A stretch of 51,826 bases of DNA from JBATTK01 sp049670505 (GCA_049670505.1 JBATTK010000151.1:1-51826), one strand, 5' to 3'; counted from the stretch's first letter, positions 24,863 through 33,589 are shown. Notes: generated by a model from the letters alone, not told the origin. Made by a program: numbers and translations.

Positions 24863-26431
24863 ATGGCAGGAGGAAAGCTATCACCACGTCAGAAGATGAT
24901 CAACCTTATGTACTTGATCTTCATAGCTATGCTGGCGTTAAACATGAGTAAAGAAGTTCTATCCGCTTTCGGTCTTTTGAACGAAAAGTTAGAAGCTTCT
25001 AATATAAAAACTAGTGAGAACAACAGTGATTTCTTGGCTAGTTTGGAAACTAAAGCATCTGAAAATGCGGAAGAGTATGGTATGCTTTATGAAAACGCTA
25101 CCAAAATAAAGTCTATTTCTCAAGAGTACTTCGATTATTTACAGGCTCTTAAAGTAGCAATGACCAAGGATATTGAGGATCCCAAAGATTACCAAGTAAT
25201 GGATAAGACGGATTTTCTAGATCAAAAATTCTTCGGAGGAAGTGGTCTTAAAAAAGATGGTAAGGAATATTTAGACCGAGTTAACAACTACCGTACCGAG
25301 ATATTATCACTTTTGCCAAAGAATGGCATGGACGATGTAAAAGCCTCGGTAAGGACCAGATTTGAAACCGGTGATAACGGCAAGGTCGAAAACAGGGAAG
25401 GGATTAAAGTTGATTGGTTAAACTACCATTTTGAAGGTTTTCCCTTAGTAGCCTCTTTGACCAAGATTACACAGTTGCAGGCAGATATTAAGGCAACCGA
25501 GCAAGATGCTCTTAAGGGTATGTTGGAAGGTGAGCTTACCGAAGCTGTTTCACTTACGAATTTTTCTACCTTATTGGAGCAAAGTAAGTCTGCGTTCTAT
25601 GCAGGGGATAAATTTGATGGCAGTATTGTACTAGGTAAAACAGATAAGACATCTACACCTGTTAGTGCCAATCTTAAATTGGATGGAAGACAATTGACCG
25701 AAGGTAAAGATTATACCTTAGGAATGGGAGGCGTTAAACTACTTATCAGTGCAGGTAATGCCGGTGATCACGAGATCGTTGGTCAATTGATCTACAAGCA
25801 GGATGGTGAAGATGTGCCGGTAGATGTTAAGCAAACCTTTGCTACCATTACCAAACCTAACGCTGCGCTTATCGCTGCAGACAAAATGAACGTGGTATAC
25901 CGTGGTGTAGCTAACCCTATGACCATATCCATACCTGGTATTCCTAGTAACAAAGTAAGTGCTTCCGCGCCTGGTCTTTCTAAAAGAACTGGTAGCAAGT
26001 ATGTTATGAATCCAGGAACAGGTAGAACGGTTACCATTAGTGCATCAGGTGTATTGCCAGATGGACAAAGAGTTGGTTCTAAAACAGAATTTAGAATTAA
26101 GGATATCCCAAGACCTGCCGGTTCAATTAGAGGAGAGTCCGGTAGTGCTAAAATGCCAAGAAGAAACTTGGAAATCTCCACTATTGGTGCTTTATTGGAA
26201 GACTTTGATTTTGATCTAAACCTTGCGGTTAGTGGGTTTAAGTTTAAAGTTCCCGGTCAACCTACGGTAAACGTAAGAGGTAATAAATTGGACGGAAGAG
26301 CTAAATCGGCCCTTAAGAGAGCCGGCCGTGGAGATGCGGTACAGATTTTTGATATCCAAGCGTATATTACCAATAACAGGACTTACAAATTAAAGAAAGT
26401 ATCTCCCGTAGTCGTGGAGATTACAAACTAG
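24863..26431 (+). CDS. gldM: Gliding motility / type IX secretion protein GldM
   Basis: A 522-residue single-span inner-membrane protein. The N-terminal AGGKLSPRQKMINLMYLIF leads into the only membrane helix (to about residue 35) that sits inside the GldL ring; the rest is four beta-rich periplasmic domains, with a helical first part (35-200) and the later pieces marked by SANLKLDGRQLTEGKDY, VVYRGVANPMTISIPGIP and the GSIRGESGSAKM segment. The periplasmic shaft carries motor rotation to GldK/GldN. Normal length; it starts 55 bp after gldL. Confidence 0.96.
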   Translation: MAGGKLSPRQKMINLMYLIFIAMLALNMSKEVLSAFGLLNEKLEASNIKTSENNSDFLASLETKASENAEEYGMLYENATKIKSISQEYFDYLQALKVAMTKDIEDPKDYQVMDKTDFLDQKFFGGSGLKKDGKEYLDRVNNYRTEILSLLPKNGMDDVKASVRTRFETGDNGKVENREGIKVDWLNYHFEGFPLVASLTKITQLQADIKATEQDALKGMLEGELTEAVSLTNFSTLLEQSKSAFYAGDKFDGSIVLGKTDKTSTPVSANLKLDGRQLTEGKDYTLGMGGVKLLISAGNAGDHEIVGQLIYKQDGEDVPVDVKQTFATITKPNAALIAADKMNVVYRGVANPMTISIPGIPSNKVSASAPGLSKRTGSKYVMNPGTGRTVTISASGVLPDGQRVGSKTEFRIKDIPRPAGSIRGESGSAKMPRRNLEISTIGALLEDFDFDLNLAVSGFKFKVPGQPTVNVRGNKLDGRAKSALKRAGRGDAVQIFDIQAYITNNRTYKLKKVSPVVVEITN

Positions 26432-26455
26432 TAAATAGTAAAGTAAATTATAATT

Positions 26456-27358
26456 ATGAATTGGAAAAATGTTTTATTAGTAGGAGCTGTAACACTGTTA
26501 CCGATCTCTGCAATGGCCCAAGCTAACATCTTGAATGCTAAGAGGCCAGAGGAAATTGGAAAAAAGACAGAAGCCCAGAAAGCAATGGACAATGACGCTC
26601 CCTTGGAATACGGTTATGTGGATGATAGGGATATCCTTTGGTCCAAAACCGTTTGGGAAGTCATAGACTTGGATGAACGCGTTAATTTTCCGATGTATTA
26701 CCCCATAGATACCATTGATATCGGTGCCGACAGAAGGTCCTTATACGATGTCTTGATAAAGAATATCAAGAACGGAAAACTCACGGATGTTTATGTAGAT
26801 TCCTACTTCACTGAAAAAAGAATATTCAGTGATTTGGAAGCTACCTTGAAGAAAACGGATACCACCGATTATGGATACGAGCAGTTTAATGCCGGTGAGG
26901 AAATTTCTGCGGAATATATTAACCAAAGAGAGCTTACCGCTGCCGATCTGGAGGAGTATCTTATAAAAGGAATCTGGTACTTTGATAAGCGACAAGGAGA
27001 ACTTAAATACCGTTTGTTGGGTATTGCCCCTGTTGCTCCGGATGTTAACTTTATAGATGATGAATCTATAGATGCCGCGGATGCAAAAGTAGCATTGTTC
27101 TGGGTCTGGTATCCTGGCGCCCGGCAGATTCTCCATGAAGCCAAGGTGTTTAACCAACGCAACTCTGCACAACCTATATCCTTTGATATGTTATTGAACG
27201 CCAGAAGGTTCAATGCAACGATTTATAAGGAGGATAACATCCATGGTGACCGTAGGGTTAAGGATTATGTTGCCGATAATGCATTGTTCCAATTGCTTGA
27301 AGCTAAACGTATCAAGGAAACTATCAGGGATAGGGAACAAGATATGTGGGCTTACTAG
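26456..27358 (+). CDS. gldN: Gliding motility / type IX secretion protein GldN
   Basis: A 300-residue periplasmic protein with a Sec signal peptide (NVLLVGAVTLLPISAMAQA, cut near 21). Family marks are the DDRDILWSKTVWEVIDLDERVNFP segment (about 55-80), KGIWYFDKRQGELKYRLLGIAPVAPDV (about 170-196), and the C-terminal RRVKDYVADNALFQLLEAKRIKETIRDREQDMW. It associates with GldK in the periplasmic ring of the type IX system. Last gene of the block; a 12-bp-stem terminator follows at once. Confidence 0.96.
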   Translation: MNWKNVLLVGAVTLLPISAMAQANILNAKRPEEIGKKTEAQKAMDNDAPLEYGYVDDRDILWSKTVWEVIDLDERVNFPMYYPIDTIDIGADRRSLYDVLIKNIKNGKLTDVYVDSYFTEKRIFSDLEATLKKTDTTDYGYEQFNAGEEISAEYINQRELTAADLEEYLIKGIWYFDKRQGELKYRLLGIAPVAPDVNFIDDESIDAADAKVALFWVWYPGARQILHEAKVFNQRNSAQPISFDMLLNARRFNATIYKEDNIHGDRRVKDYVADNALFQLLEAKRIKETIRDREQDMWAY

Positions 27359-27390
27359 TAAAAAAGAATATTCCAATTCAATATCATATA

Positions 27391-27423
27391 AAAGCCCCGA
27401 CGTAACCGTCGGGGCTTTTTTTG
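27391..27423 (+). terminator. Strong rho-independent terminator of the gld operon
   Basis: AAAGCCCCGACG - TAAC - CGTCGGGGCTTT is a perfect 12-bp stem with a 4-base loop followed by a T-run, 32 bp after the gldN stop. Confidence 0.95.
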
Positions 27424-27467
27424 TTTTACCCTTGGCAGGCCATACTCGCAATGACGTTTACAATTTC

Positions 27468-27475
27468 TACCTTTG
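27468..27475 (+). promoter_or_regulatory. -7 promoter box directly before the FAD oxidoreductase start
   Basis: TACCTTTG is a perfect TAnnTTTG match that ends four bases before the ATG at 27480. A TTG at 27432-27434 is too far for the -33 element (33 bases). If the box is used, transcription would start at or very near the start codon. Confidence 0.45.
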
Positions 27476-27479
27476 TCCG

Positions 27480-28538
27480 ATGTTAGATTATTTGATAGTA
27501 GGATTAGGATTGGCAGGAACTTCATTTTGTGAGACCCTTGAAAAGAATCAAAGGACTTTTAATGTTATCACCGATGATTCCCAAATAGCTTCCCGCGTTG
27601 CTGGTGGACTCTACAACCCCGTAATTTTAAAACGTTTTACTCTGGCATGGAATGCCAATGAGCAACTGTGCAGCGGAATACCTTTTTATACCGATCTAGA
27701 AAAAAAACTAGATATCAAATTAGATTATAAAGTTCCTGTTTTAAGGCGTTTTACGTCTGTAGAAGAGCAGAACCTTTGGTTTGAAGCTTCGGATAACCCA
27801 AAGCTCCGCCCTTTTTTATCTACCAAGATCCTTTCCAACACCAATATCGCTATAGACGCTCCTTTTGGTTACGGGGAGGTGTTACAGACCGGCAGGGTGG
27901 ACACCAAAAAATTGCTTACCACTTATACCTCTTATCTTTCGGATAAGAATTTGTGCTTTCGGGAAACCTTCGTTTTTGATGATTTGGAAGTCAAGGATGC
28001 ATATATACAATACCGGTCCATAAAAGCAAAGCGTATGGTCTTCGCCACCGGGTTTGGGCTACTACAGAACCCATACTTTAATTATTTGCCCTTAAATGGA
28101 ACCAAGGGAGAATTATTAACGATTAAGGCCCCTGCTTTAAAAGAGGCCCATGTAATTAAATCCTCGGTCTTTATTATACCATTGGGCGATGATCTATATC
28201 GAATCGGTGCTACCTATAAGTGGAAGGATAAGACCAATATACCTACCACCACGGCCAAATCGGAACTCTTGGAAAAACTGGATACCTTTTTAAAGTGTGA
28301 TTATGAAGTAGTGGAACATGTAGCCGGGATACGTCCAACGGTAACGGACAGGAGACCTTTGGTAGGGAGACATCCGAAACATTCTAATATATATGTTTTA
28401 AATGGTTTTGGTTCCCGAGGAGTTATGATAGCTCCCTATGCGTCTGAGCAATTGTATAAGTTTATAGAACTAAACCAACCCTTACAGGAGGAAATGGATA
28501 TAGCCCGTTTTGCAAAAAGATATAAGTTGCATACCTAG
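27480..28538 (+). CDS. FAD-dependent oxidoreductase (DAO family)
   Basis: 352 residues from the ATG at 27480. The frame is open further up, but that part overlaps gldN and the terminator; the ATG gives the FAD-binding start MLDYLIVGLGLAGTSFCETL (GxGxxG). The rest has the D-amino-acid-oxidase/glycine-oxidase layout: ASRVAGGLYNPVILKRFT, a substrate domain with NGTKGELLTIKAP, then the C-terminal FAD motif GIRPTVTDRRPLVGRHP and YVLNGFGSRGVMIAP. The substrate is not evident; ThiO-like glycine oxidase and MnmC-like oxidase relatives are alternatives. It is preceded by the gld terminator, so it is its own unit. Confidence 0.85.
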   Translation: MLDYLIVGLGLAGTSFCETLEKNQRTFNVITDDSQIASRVAGGLYNPVILKRFTLAWNANEQLCSGIPFYTDLEKKLDIKLDYKVPVLRRFTSVEEQNLWFEASDNPKLRPFLSTKILSNTNIAIDAPFGYGEVLQTGRVDTKKLLTTYTSYLSDKNLCFRETFVFDDLEVKDAYIQYRSIKAKRMVFATGFGLLQNPYFNYLPLNGTKGELLTIKAPALKEAHVIKSSVFIIPLGDDLYRIGATYKWKDKTNIPTTTAKSELLEKLDTFLKCDYEVVEHVAGIRPTVTDRRPLVGRHPKHSNIYVLNGFGSRGVMIAPYASEQLYKFIELNQPLQEEMDIARFAKRYKLHT

Positions 28539-28603
28539 TGGCGAATACAGGATTCCATGTTAAATAAAGGCCGCTATCTACCTCTGGAAGGTGGTCTACA
28601 TAA

Positions 28604-29002
28604 CTATTGGGAATGGTGTTGTTTTTTCGCCAGCTTGGAATCGTACTTAAAGAAAAAGTTGATCCAAATATTACGGGATAATCGAATGATGATCGGTAAA
28701 AAAAGTACAAGTGTCAGTACAATGGCGATAAAGGTATTTACCAACGAAGCCCCCAAGATCAAAAAGGCAATTACAAATGCCGCAACGGCGAAAGCAATTC
28801 CAATACCGTAACTTACATACATGGAACCATAAAAAAAGGAAGGCTCCATTTTGTATTTGGTGCCACAGTTGGAACAACGCTCGTACATTTTAAACAGTTT
28901 TCCCATATGATACGGATTTTTATCCACGTACATGCTTTCTTGATGGCAGGTCGGACAAGTTCCTGTTAAAATGCTGTAGAGTTTGTTTCCTTTTTTTAAC
29001 AT
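28604..29002 (-). CDS. DUF983 zinc-ribbon membrane protein
   Basis: 132 residues from the ATG at 29002 (MLKKGNKLYSILTGTC). The frame is open to 29239 but that part runs antisense into the ABC-F gene and looks non-coding. Two CxxC pairs (Cys16/Cys19 and Cys43/Cys46) form a likely zinc ribbon in the N-terminal third, followed by EPSFFYGSMYVSYGIGIA and two membrane helices (about 60-105), then a basic tail. This is the DUF983 family, function unknown. Divergent from the ABC-F gene with a 64-bp shared gap. Confidence 0.85.
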   Translation of the reverse strand: MLKKGNKLYSILTGTCPTCHQESMYVDKNPYHMGKLFKMYERCSNCGTKYKMEPSFFYGSMYVSYGIGIAFAVAAFVIAFLILGASLVNTFIAIVLTLVLFLPIIIRLSRNIWINFFFKYDSKLAKKQHHSQ

Positions 29003-29066
29003 TTGCAGAAGTTTTGGTAAAATTACATTTTTGCCACGTTTCTTAATGTAATCACTGTCACAAAAT

Positions 29067-30974
29067 ATGCTTAATATCCACAACCTTTCTGTAGCCTTTG
29101 GAGGAGAATACCTGTTCCAAGAGATTTCATTTCGATTAAATTCCGGGGATCGTACAGGCCTTATTGGAAAGAACGGTGCCGGAAAATCTACCTTGTTAAA
29201 GCTGTTATCCAAAGAAATGCCCTTGGATTCCGGAACCATAGCCTCCGAAAAGAATATGAAGATCGGGTTTTTAAGGCAGGATATTGATTTTGAACAAGGA
29301 AGGACCGTAATGGAAGAGGCCCATCAGGCATTTGTGGAAATAAAGCAGTTGGAATTACAATTGGAGCAGATTAATCAACAGTTGGCCGAACGTACGGATT
29401 ATGAAAGCGAGAGTTATAATCAGCTCATTATAGATTTGAACGATATTACCCATCACTATGAAATTTTGGGAGGATACAATTATCAGGGGGAAACGGAAAA
29501 AGTATTGCAGGGCCTAGGTTTCAAACGAGGGGATTTTGATTGTAAGACGGATACCTTTTCCGGGGGATGGCGTATGCGCATAGAATTGGCCAAGTTATTG
29601 TTGCAAAATAACGATGTGCTCCTGCTAGATGAACCTACCAACCATTTGGACATTGAATCTATTATTTGGTTGGAGCAATTTTTAAAGAACTTTCCAGGAG
29701 CCGTGGTAATCGTATCACATGATAAAATGTTTTTGGATAATGTAACCAATAGGACCATTGAAATTTCCCTAGGGCGGATCTATGATTATAATAAACCGTA
29801 TTCCAAATATTTAAAGCTGCGAAGTGAAATAAAGCAACAGCAGTTAAATGCGCAGAAAAATCAAGAGAAGGAAATTCAGCAAGCAGAACGATTGATTGAA
29901 AAATTTAGGGCAAAATCTACCAAAGCTTCCATGGCACAATCCCTCATTAAAAAATTGGACAAGATTGAAAGAATAGCCGTGGACGAGGATGATAATAGTG
30001 TTATGAATCTAAGGTTTCCAATCTCGGTGACCCCCGGGAAGGTGGTTGCCGAAATTGGGGATTTATCCAAGAGTTATGGTGATAACCAAGTTTTGGAAGG
30101 CATAAATCTGTTGGTTGAACGCAATAGTAAGACCGCGTTCGTGGGCCAGAACGGACAGGGGAAATCCACTCTGGCGAAAATTATGGTGGGCGAACTGGAT
30201 TACGTGGGACATATGAAGTTGGGACATAATGTGGAAATAGGCTATTTTGCACAGAACCAAGCTGAATATTTGGATGGGGAAAAGACGATTCTGGATACCA
30301 TGATAGATGCGGCCAATGAAAAGAACAGAAGTAAGGTAAGGGATATTCTAGGTTCGTTCCTCTTTAGGGGCGAAGATGTGGATAAATATGTAAAAGTACT
30401 TTCCGGGGGAGAACGCAATAGATTGGCTTTGGCCAAAATGCTTTTACAACCTTTTAATGTGCTTGTCATGGACGAGCCTACCAACCATTTGGATATAAAA
30501 TCCAAAAACGTGTTGAAACAGGCGTTACAAAGTTTTGAGGGTACTTTGATATTGGTGTCCCATGATAGGGATTTTCTACAGGGACTTACCAATAAAGTCT
30601 ATGAATTTAAGGATAAAAAGATTAAAGAATATCTGGGCGATATAGATTTTTATCTGGATCAACGCAAAGTGGAAGATTTTAGGGCCATTGAAAAGCGACA
30701 GCAGCATACTTCAAAAAAGGATAAAAACAAGGATAAGGGCATTGATTATAACGAACAGAAGAAAATAAAATCCCTTAAGAATAAGCTTAGCGGAATAGAG
30801 CGCAGGATATCCGCTTTGGAAAAGGACATTGCACAAATGGATCGTGAGCTGTTAACGGACTATGATCTGACCGTAGGTCGGCCCAACTTTTTCGACACGT
30901 ATAAAAGGAAGAAAAAAGACTTGGAAGAGCTTATGGAAAGCTGGGAACAAGTAACAACGGACTTGGAAAAATAG
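29067..30974 (+). CDS. ABC-F family ATPase (Uup/YheS-like)
   Basis: A 635-residue soluble protein with two ABC cassettes and no membrane span. Cassette 1: Walker A GKNGAGKST (about 34-42), signature FSGGWRMR, Walker B LLLDEPTNHLD. Cassette 2: GQNGQGKST, LSGGERNRLALAK, LVMDEPTNHLD. The linker between them (about 240-310) is charged, Lys/Gln-rich and helical, as needed to reach the ribosomal P-site tRNA; a C-terminal coiled coil (about 560-635) is of the Uup type. ABC-F proteins act on ribosomes (translation or antibiotic protection). No resistance claim can be made from this. Confidence 0.92.
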   Translation: MLNIHNLSVAFGGEYLFQEISFRLNSGDRTGLIGKNGAGKSTLLKLLSKEMPLDSGTIASEKNMKIGFLRQDIDFEQGRTVMEEAHQAFVEIKQLELQLEQINQQLAERTDYESESYNQLIIDLNDITHHYEILGGYNYQGETEKVLQGLGFKRGDFDCKTDTFSGGWRMRIELAKLLLQNNDVLLLDEPTNHLDIESIIWLEQFLKNFPGAVVIVSHDKMFLDNVTNRTIEISLGRIYDYNKPYSKYLKLRSEIKQQQLNAQKNQEKEIQQAERLIEKFRAKSTKASMAQSLIKKLDKIERIAVDEDDNSVMNLRFPISVTPGKVVAEIGDLSKSYGDNQVLEGINLLVERNSKTAFVGQNGQGKSTLAKIMVGELDYVGHMKLGHNVEIGYFAQNQAEYLDGEKTILDTMIDAANEKNRSKVRDILGSFLFRGEDVDKYVKVLSGGERNRLALAKMLLQPFNVLVMDEPTNHLDIKSKNVLKQALQSFEGTLILVSHDRDFLQGLTNKVYEFKDKKIKEYLGDIDFYLDQRKVEDFRAIEKRQQHTSKKDKNKDKGIDYNEQKKIKSLKNKLSGIERRISALEKDIAQMDRELLTDYDLTVGRPNFFDTYKRKKKDLEELMESWEQVTTDLEK

Positions 30975-31075
30975 CATTTTCTCCCTAAATCTAAATACTA
31001 CATTTGGTACACACCACAGCTTTTAGAGGTTTCACAACAAAAATGGACATATGGCCCGTACTTGGTCGATTTATT

Positions 31076-31106
31076 TTGCTGTTTATGCCGTTATACAGTT
31101 AATTTG
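31076..31106 (+). promoter_or_regulatory. Putative promoter of the LRR gene pair
   Basis: TTG (31076-31078), 20 bases, then TTAATTTG (31099-31106), seven of eight positions of the TAnnTTTG consensus, 59 bp before the first LRR gene. The rest of the 191-bp gap 30975-31165 shows no gene. Confidence 0.4.
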
Positions 31107-31165
31107 TAGGGTAATTCCGTAAATAAACGGGATTTAATTTACAGACCAACAGATACTTCATACAC

Positions 31166-32056
31166 ATGAGAAAAGCATTACTTATTTTGGTTCTATTCGT
31201 TCTTGGTATGCACTTTGCCTTGGCCCAGGTATCCAAGGAAGAGAAAGCGGCATTAATTGATTTATACCGTAGTACTAATGGGGAAAACTGGACTAAAACT
31301 TGGGATTTATCCAAACCGGTTGCCACATGGCAAGGTGTAGGAATCCAAGAGAACAGCGTGGTCTCATTAAGTCTCATGAACAATAACCTTACAGGGAACC
31401 TTCCCGTTTCTATAGGAAAGCTTAAAAACTTAGAGGTTTTGAACATGGCCTTTAATTCCTTAAGAGGGTCTATTCCAGAGAGTATAATGTCCTTAAAGAA
31501 ACTAATGGTAATGAGGTTGGGCAAAAACCAAATTACCGGAAGCATTCCCAACAGTATTGGTGATTTAAAGAAACTGATCGTTTTAGATCTCTTAAACAAT
31601 AAAATTTCAGGGGAGCTGCCCAGCAGTTTGGGGAACTTGACTAAATTAAAGGTCATTTCCTTATCCGATAATGCCATAAGTGGCAAGCTACCGGAAGTAT
31701 TGGGGAATCTAAAATCTTTAGAGCGGTTGGAGATCGCAAATAATAAAATAGAAGGAAATGTTCCTTTTTCCATAGGCGAACTTCCAAATTTATATATGCT
31801 GATCTTGGCGGAAAATAAGCTTTCGGGCAAATTTCCCGAGAATATATTATTGTTGCCCAAACTTAAGACCGTACAGTTACAGGAGAACCGTTTAGACAAA
31901 TATCACCTTAAGACCATCATTGCCTCCAAAACAGGTTTTGCAATGTTGGATTATGATGATGGCAACCCATATTTTGATGGGAGGGATTTTGAGGATATTT
32001 ATGTAAATAAAGATATACGAACCGCAGATACTAAATTTGAGGATACAGATTATTAA
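31166..32056 (+). CDS. Secreted leucine-rich-repeat protein A
   Basis: 296 residues. Signal peptide RKALLILVLFVLGMHFALA (cut before QVSKEEK), then an N-cap ALIDLYRSTNGENWTKTWDLS with the STNGxxW motif typical of plant-type LRR caps, then seven 24-residue repeats of the form LxxLxVLxLxxNxLxGxIPxxIGx (about 68-235), a shorter closing repeat, and a C-terminal tail MLDYDDGNPYFDGRD...RTADTKFEDTDY. The next gene encodes a close relative with the same repeat count and tail. Likely a surface or periplasmic binding/adhesion protein; partner unknown. No T9SS C-terminal domain was seen. Confidence 0.88.
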   Translation: MRKALLILVLFVLGMHFALAQVSKEEKAALIDLYRSTNGENWTKTWDLSKPVATWQGVGIQENSVVSLSLMNNNLTGNLPVSIGKLKNLEVLNMAFNSLRGSIPESIMSLKKLMVMRLGKNQITGSIPNSIGDLKKLIVLDLLNNKISGELPSSLGNLTKLKVISLSDNAISGKLPEVLGNLKSLERLEIANNKIEGNVPFSIGELPNLYMLILAENKLSGKFPENILLLPKLKTVQLQENRLDKYHLKTIIASKTGFAMLDYDDGNPYFDGRDFEDIYVNKDIRTADTKFEDTDY

Positions 32057-32095
32057 AAACAAATAGTTATGAATTGTCCAAACCCAATTTGTAAG

Positions 32096-32974
32096 ATGAG
32101 AAACCTTTTTTTATTAGTTACTTGCCTATTCTTATACAATACAGTTGTTGTGGCCAAGGTTTCTAAGCATGATAGAGCCGTACTTGTAGAATTGTACAAC
32201 AGTACTAACGGCGCCCAATGGAAAAATCAATGGGATTTAAGCGCTTCTGTGAACACATGGTATGGGCTTACCGTAGAGAACAATAAGATCGTTGGCATCA
32301 ACTTGTTCCGCAATAATTTAGTTGGGATTTTGCCCGAAAGTATTGGAAAGCTAAAGGATTTAAAACATCTGAATCTGGCATTCAATACCATTACTGGTAA
32401 GTTGCCATTTAGTATAACACGACTTGCCCAATTGCAGGTACTTAAACTGGAAATGAACAGGCTTAAAGGCACATTGCCGGAAAGTATCGGAAGTATGACC
32501 AATCTTGAGGAGTTATCGGTGTTTAATAATTTTTTGTCCGGCGCTATTCCAAAAAGTATTGGAGCATTGGAAAATCTTAAGGTACTTAATCTTTCCAGTA
32601 ATAATTTTAGTGGGAGTATTCCTAAATCTTTGGGAAGATTGACACAATTGGAAAGCTTAGGTCTTTTTGAAAATGCACTGGAAGGCTCCATTCCATCCGC
32701 GCTCGGAAATTTGGGGAAACTTAAGGAACTGGTATTGGCAAATAATCAGTTGGGTGGTGAAATCCCCGTTGAATTCGGACAACTTGCAAGCCTTCAGATA
32801 TTGCAAATACAGAATAACAAGTTCAATTCGTTCAAAAACCTACAGATAATGGATTCCAGACAATTTTTGGTATTCGATTATGATAGGGAAAATACTAAAT
32901 TGGAATTCAAGGATGGCAATTTTAGTAAGACAAGAATGGCAGATACAAAATTTGAAGATGATGATAATGAGTAG
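32096..32974 (+). CDS. Secreted leucine-rich-repeat protein B (tandem paralogue)
   Basis: 292 residues from the ATG at 32096, which gives a proper signal peptide (RNLFLLVTCLFLYNTVVVA); an ATG at 32069 is in frame but adds nine residues before the signal. The design equals that of its neighbour: KVSKHDRAVLVELYNSTNGAQWKNQWDL cap, seven 24-residue plant-type LRRs, a short last repeat and the tail VFDYDREN...RMADTKFEDDDNE. The repeats have diverged but the ends are conserved, so the genes look like an old tandem duplication. The intergenic gap is under 40 bp, suggesting co-transcription; a terminator follows. Confidence 0.88.
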   Translation: MRNLFLLVTCLFLYNTVVVAKVSKHDRAVLVELYNSTNGAQWKNQWDLSASVNTWYGLTVENNKIVGINLFRNNLVGILPESIGKLKDLKHLNLAFNTITGKLPFSITRLAQLQVLKLEMNRLKGTLPESIGSMTNLEELSVFNNFLSGAIPKSIGALENLKVLNLSSNNFSGSIPKSLGRLTQLESLGLFENALEGSIPSALGNLGKLKELVLANNQLGGEIPVEFGQLASLQILQIQNNKFNSFKNLQIMDSRQFLVFDYDRENTKLEFKDGNFSKTRMADTKFEDDDNE

Positions 32975-33000
32975 TTAATAATAATTTAGTTAGTTTGGTT

Positions 33001-33032
33001 AAAGGGAATGTGGGCTTGCATTCCCTTTTTTT
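33001..33032 (+). terminator. Rho-independent terminator after the LRR pair
   Basis: AAAGGGAATG - TGGGCTTG - CATTCCCTTT is a perfect 10-bp stem with an 8-base loop followed by a T-run, 26 bp after the second LRR gene. Confidence 0.9.
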
Positions 33033-33081
33033 GTTTTACAATATCTATAAAAAGCTAAACATTTTTATGATTTTTTTAACA

Positions 33082-33099
33082 TGGTTGCATATGCAACCA
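33082..33099. promoter_or_regulatory. 18-bp perfect palindrome, probable MarR operator
   Basis: TGGTTGCAT-ATGCAACCA is a perfect inverted repeat of two 9-base half-sites with no spacer, 25 bp before the marR-type ATG. Size and symmetry fit sites bound by MarR-family dimers (core TTGCATATGCAA). I infer that the regulator encoded just downstream represses its own efflux operon from here. Confidence 0.75.
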
Positions 33100-33124
33100 A
33101 TTGATTTTTAGCTAGCTTAGCCGA

Positions 33125-33589
33125 ATGAAATCAGCGGAAGTAACGATCGATTTTGAAAAATCAATTGGGCCTTGGTTAGGAAAAACAATAAAGATAGTGG
33201 ACTACCACTTGCACGAAGCTTTCCAAAAAGAAGGTCTAGATCTTACCAAGGAGCAAATGATCGTATTAAAAAAACTGCACGAACAGGATGGATTGAACCA
33301 GAACGAGCTTGCCTCGCTGACCTATCGAGACAAGTCGTCCCTGGCCCGTTTGCTTTCCAAAATGGAGAGCAAAAACTATATTAAAAGATTACAGAGTAAG
33401 GAGGACAAACGTAATAATGAAGTCTTCTTAACGGAAATCGGCAAAAAAATATTTATCCGAACCAGGCCCATAATTAAAAGGGTAATGGATACGATGGAGC
33501 AAAATATTTCAGAGAAAGAGAAGAGCTTTATCATTCAATTATTAAAAAAGGTACAATACAATTTTATAGCTACGAACACATCATTATAA
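33125..33589 (+). CDS. MarR-family transcriptional regulator
   Basis: A 154-residue winged-helix regulator: dimerisation helices at both ends, helix-turn-helix core QNELASLTYRDKSSLARLLSKMESKNYIKR (about 59-88) and the wing RLQSKEDKRNNEVFLTEIG (about 88-106). First gene of an efflux operon; the adaptor gene starts 9 bp after it. A perfect palindrome lies just before it, so autoregulation and release by a ligand (drug or phenolic compound) is likely. The ligand cannot be told. Confidence 0.92.
   Translation: MKSAEVTIDFEKSIGPWLGKTIKIVDYHLHEAFQKEGLDLTKEQMIVLKKLHEQDGLNQNELASLTYRDKSSLARLLSKMESKNYIKRLQSKEDKRNNEVFLTEIGKKIFIRTRPIIKRVMDTMEQNISEKEKSFIIQLLKKVQYNFIATNTSL

Noticed and set aside
27213..27479. 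Upstream extension of the FAD oxidoreductase frame
   Set aside because: It overlaps gldN and crosses the gld terminator; the GxGxxG flavin motif begins right after the ATG at 27480.
29003..29239. Upstream extension of the DUF983 frame
   Set aside because: It runs antisense into the 5' end of the ABC-F gene and lacks family similarity; the ATG at 29002 gives the normal family start.
29067..30974. ABC-F gene as an antibiotic resistance determinant
   Set aside because: The layout with C-terminal coiled coil is of the housekeeping Uup/YheS kind; no resistance-type context is present.
31099..31899. Long antisense open frame (266 codons) opposite the first LRR gene
   Set aside because: It mirrors the 24-residue repeats of the sense gene; repeated Leu/Asn/Gly codons leave the complementary frame open. 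The sense frame has a signal peptide and a clear family.
31166..32974. The LRR repeats as a CRISPR-like or tandem DNA repeat array
   Set aside because: The 72-bp periodicity is that of 24-residue protein repeats with diverged codons; there are no identical direct repeats with unique spacers.
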